A stretch of DNA of 6,366 nucleotides from Pusillimonas sp. UBA6240 (GTDB lineage: Bacteria > Pseudomonadota > Gammaproteobacteria > Burkholderiales > Burkholderiaceae_B), in NCBI GenBank assembly GCA_002441445.1, contig DJWC01000160.1, positions 28,396 to 34,761 of the forward strand, read 5' to 3'. Numbering within the stretch: the first letter of the stretch is position 1; each line of letters opens with the position of its first letter. The notes beneath the pieces are model-generated. The model did not search any database. It was not told where the DNA came from and worked only from the letters and a program-made list of their open reading frames with translations. The translations under genes were made by a program, and so were the position numbers. Shown piece after piece: positions 6,113 through 6,366 of this stretch.

Positions 6113-6366
6113 TTATTTCCCGCGCGCCTTGGCGATGAGTTCATCCAGCTTGATGGCGTCGGCGGTGAATACGCGTATGCCTTCGGCCAGTTTTTCGGTC
6201 GCCATCGCATCCTGGTTGAGCTCGGTGCGGAAGGCGACCTCGTTGCTGGCCTGCCATTCGGGAGGGTGCTGCTTGGCGCTGTCCGGGTCCAGTTGGCGCT
6301 CCACCGGCCCGGGAGTTTGCGACAGCGCATTGAGCAGGTCGGGGCTGATCGTCAGCAGGTCGCAGC
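6113..6366 (-). CDS. tal: Transaldolase, C-terminal part (5' end beyond the window)
   Basis: Transaldolase of the pentose phosphate pathway moves a dihydroxyacetone unit from sedoheptulose 7-phosphate to glyceraldehyde 3-phosphate in the cytoplasm. Only the last 83 residues are present, read leftwards from the window edge to the TAA at 6113-6115. Recognition rests on CDLLTISPDLLNAL, which matches the end of the TIM barrel (E. coli TalB has CDRLTIAPALLKEL), then the VERQLDP segment, the NQDAMATEKLAEGIRVF helix (TalB NQDPMAVDKLAEGIRKF) and a final ARGK. The frame runs open through the edge; the GTG at 6304 is internal, not a start. The catalytic lysine lies in the missing part. The gene converges on the ABC operon. 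Confidence 0.93.
   Translation of the reverse strand, partial: CDLLTISPDLLNALSQTPGPVERQLDPDSAKQHPPEWQASNEVAFRTELNQDAMATEKLAEGIRVFTADAIKLDELIAKARGK

Noticed and set aside
5974..6330. 118-codon minus-strand open frame overlapping the tal end
   Set aside because: The alternative minus-strand frame encodes clear transaldolase sequence and runs to the window edge; this one is a shadow that crosses the tal stop.

Overview
The window looks like the chromosome of a GC-rich betaproteobacterium, most likely Burkholderiales/Alcaligenaceae (Bordetella or Achromobacter-like). This rests on high GC in third codon positions, the dnaX-ybaB-recR order, a long Ala/Pro-rich DnaX linker and the overall protein flavour. 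Genus is inferred from recall, not from a search. There is no tRNA, rRNA, CRISPR array, transposase, integrase or clear sign of recent transfer.

Layout. Positions 1-2048 (+) hold the 3' part of dnaX, the tau subunit of the DNA polymerase III clamp loader; its 5' end lies outside the window. A 151-bp gap leads to ybaB (2200-2526, +), a small nucleoid-associated DNA-binding protein. recR (2526-3134, +), the recombination mediator, overlaps the ybaB stop codon by one base. This is the conserved DNA replication and repair cluster.

After a 90-bp gap comes a three-gene ABC importer of the nitrate/sulfonate/taurine (SsuABC/TauABC-like) class: a periplasmic binding protein with a Tat-type signal (3225-4265), an ATPase (4287-5096) and a six-helix permease (5098-5886). 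The genes are tightly packed (21 bp, then 1 bp) and almost certainly form one operon. No catabolic enzyme or regulator is next to them, so the substrate cannot be assigned.

A 226-bp GC-rich convergent intergenic region (5887-6112) carries several perfect palindromes and a short direct repeat. The window ends inside the minus-strand gene tal (transaldolase), of which only the C-terminal 83 residues are visible.

Most of the window is ordinary housekeeping sequence. The points most worth a second look are the ligand of the orphan Tat-exported binding protein, the repeat-rich linker and tandem-repeat tail of DnaX (with no visible tau/gamma frameshift site), and the palindrome cluster between the convergent genes. 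I found no convincing sign of an undescribed system.
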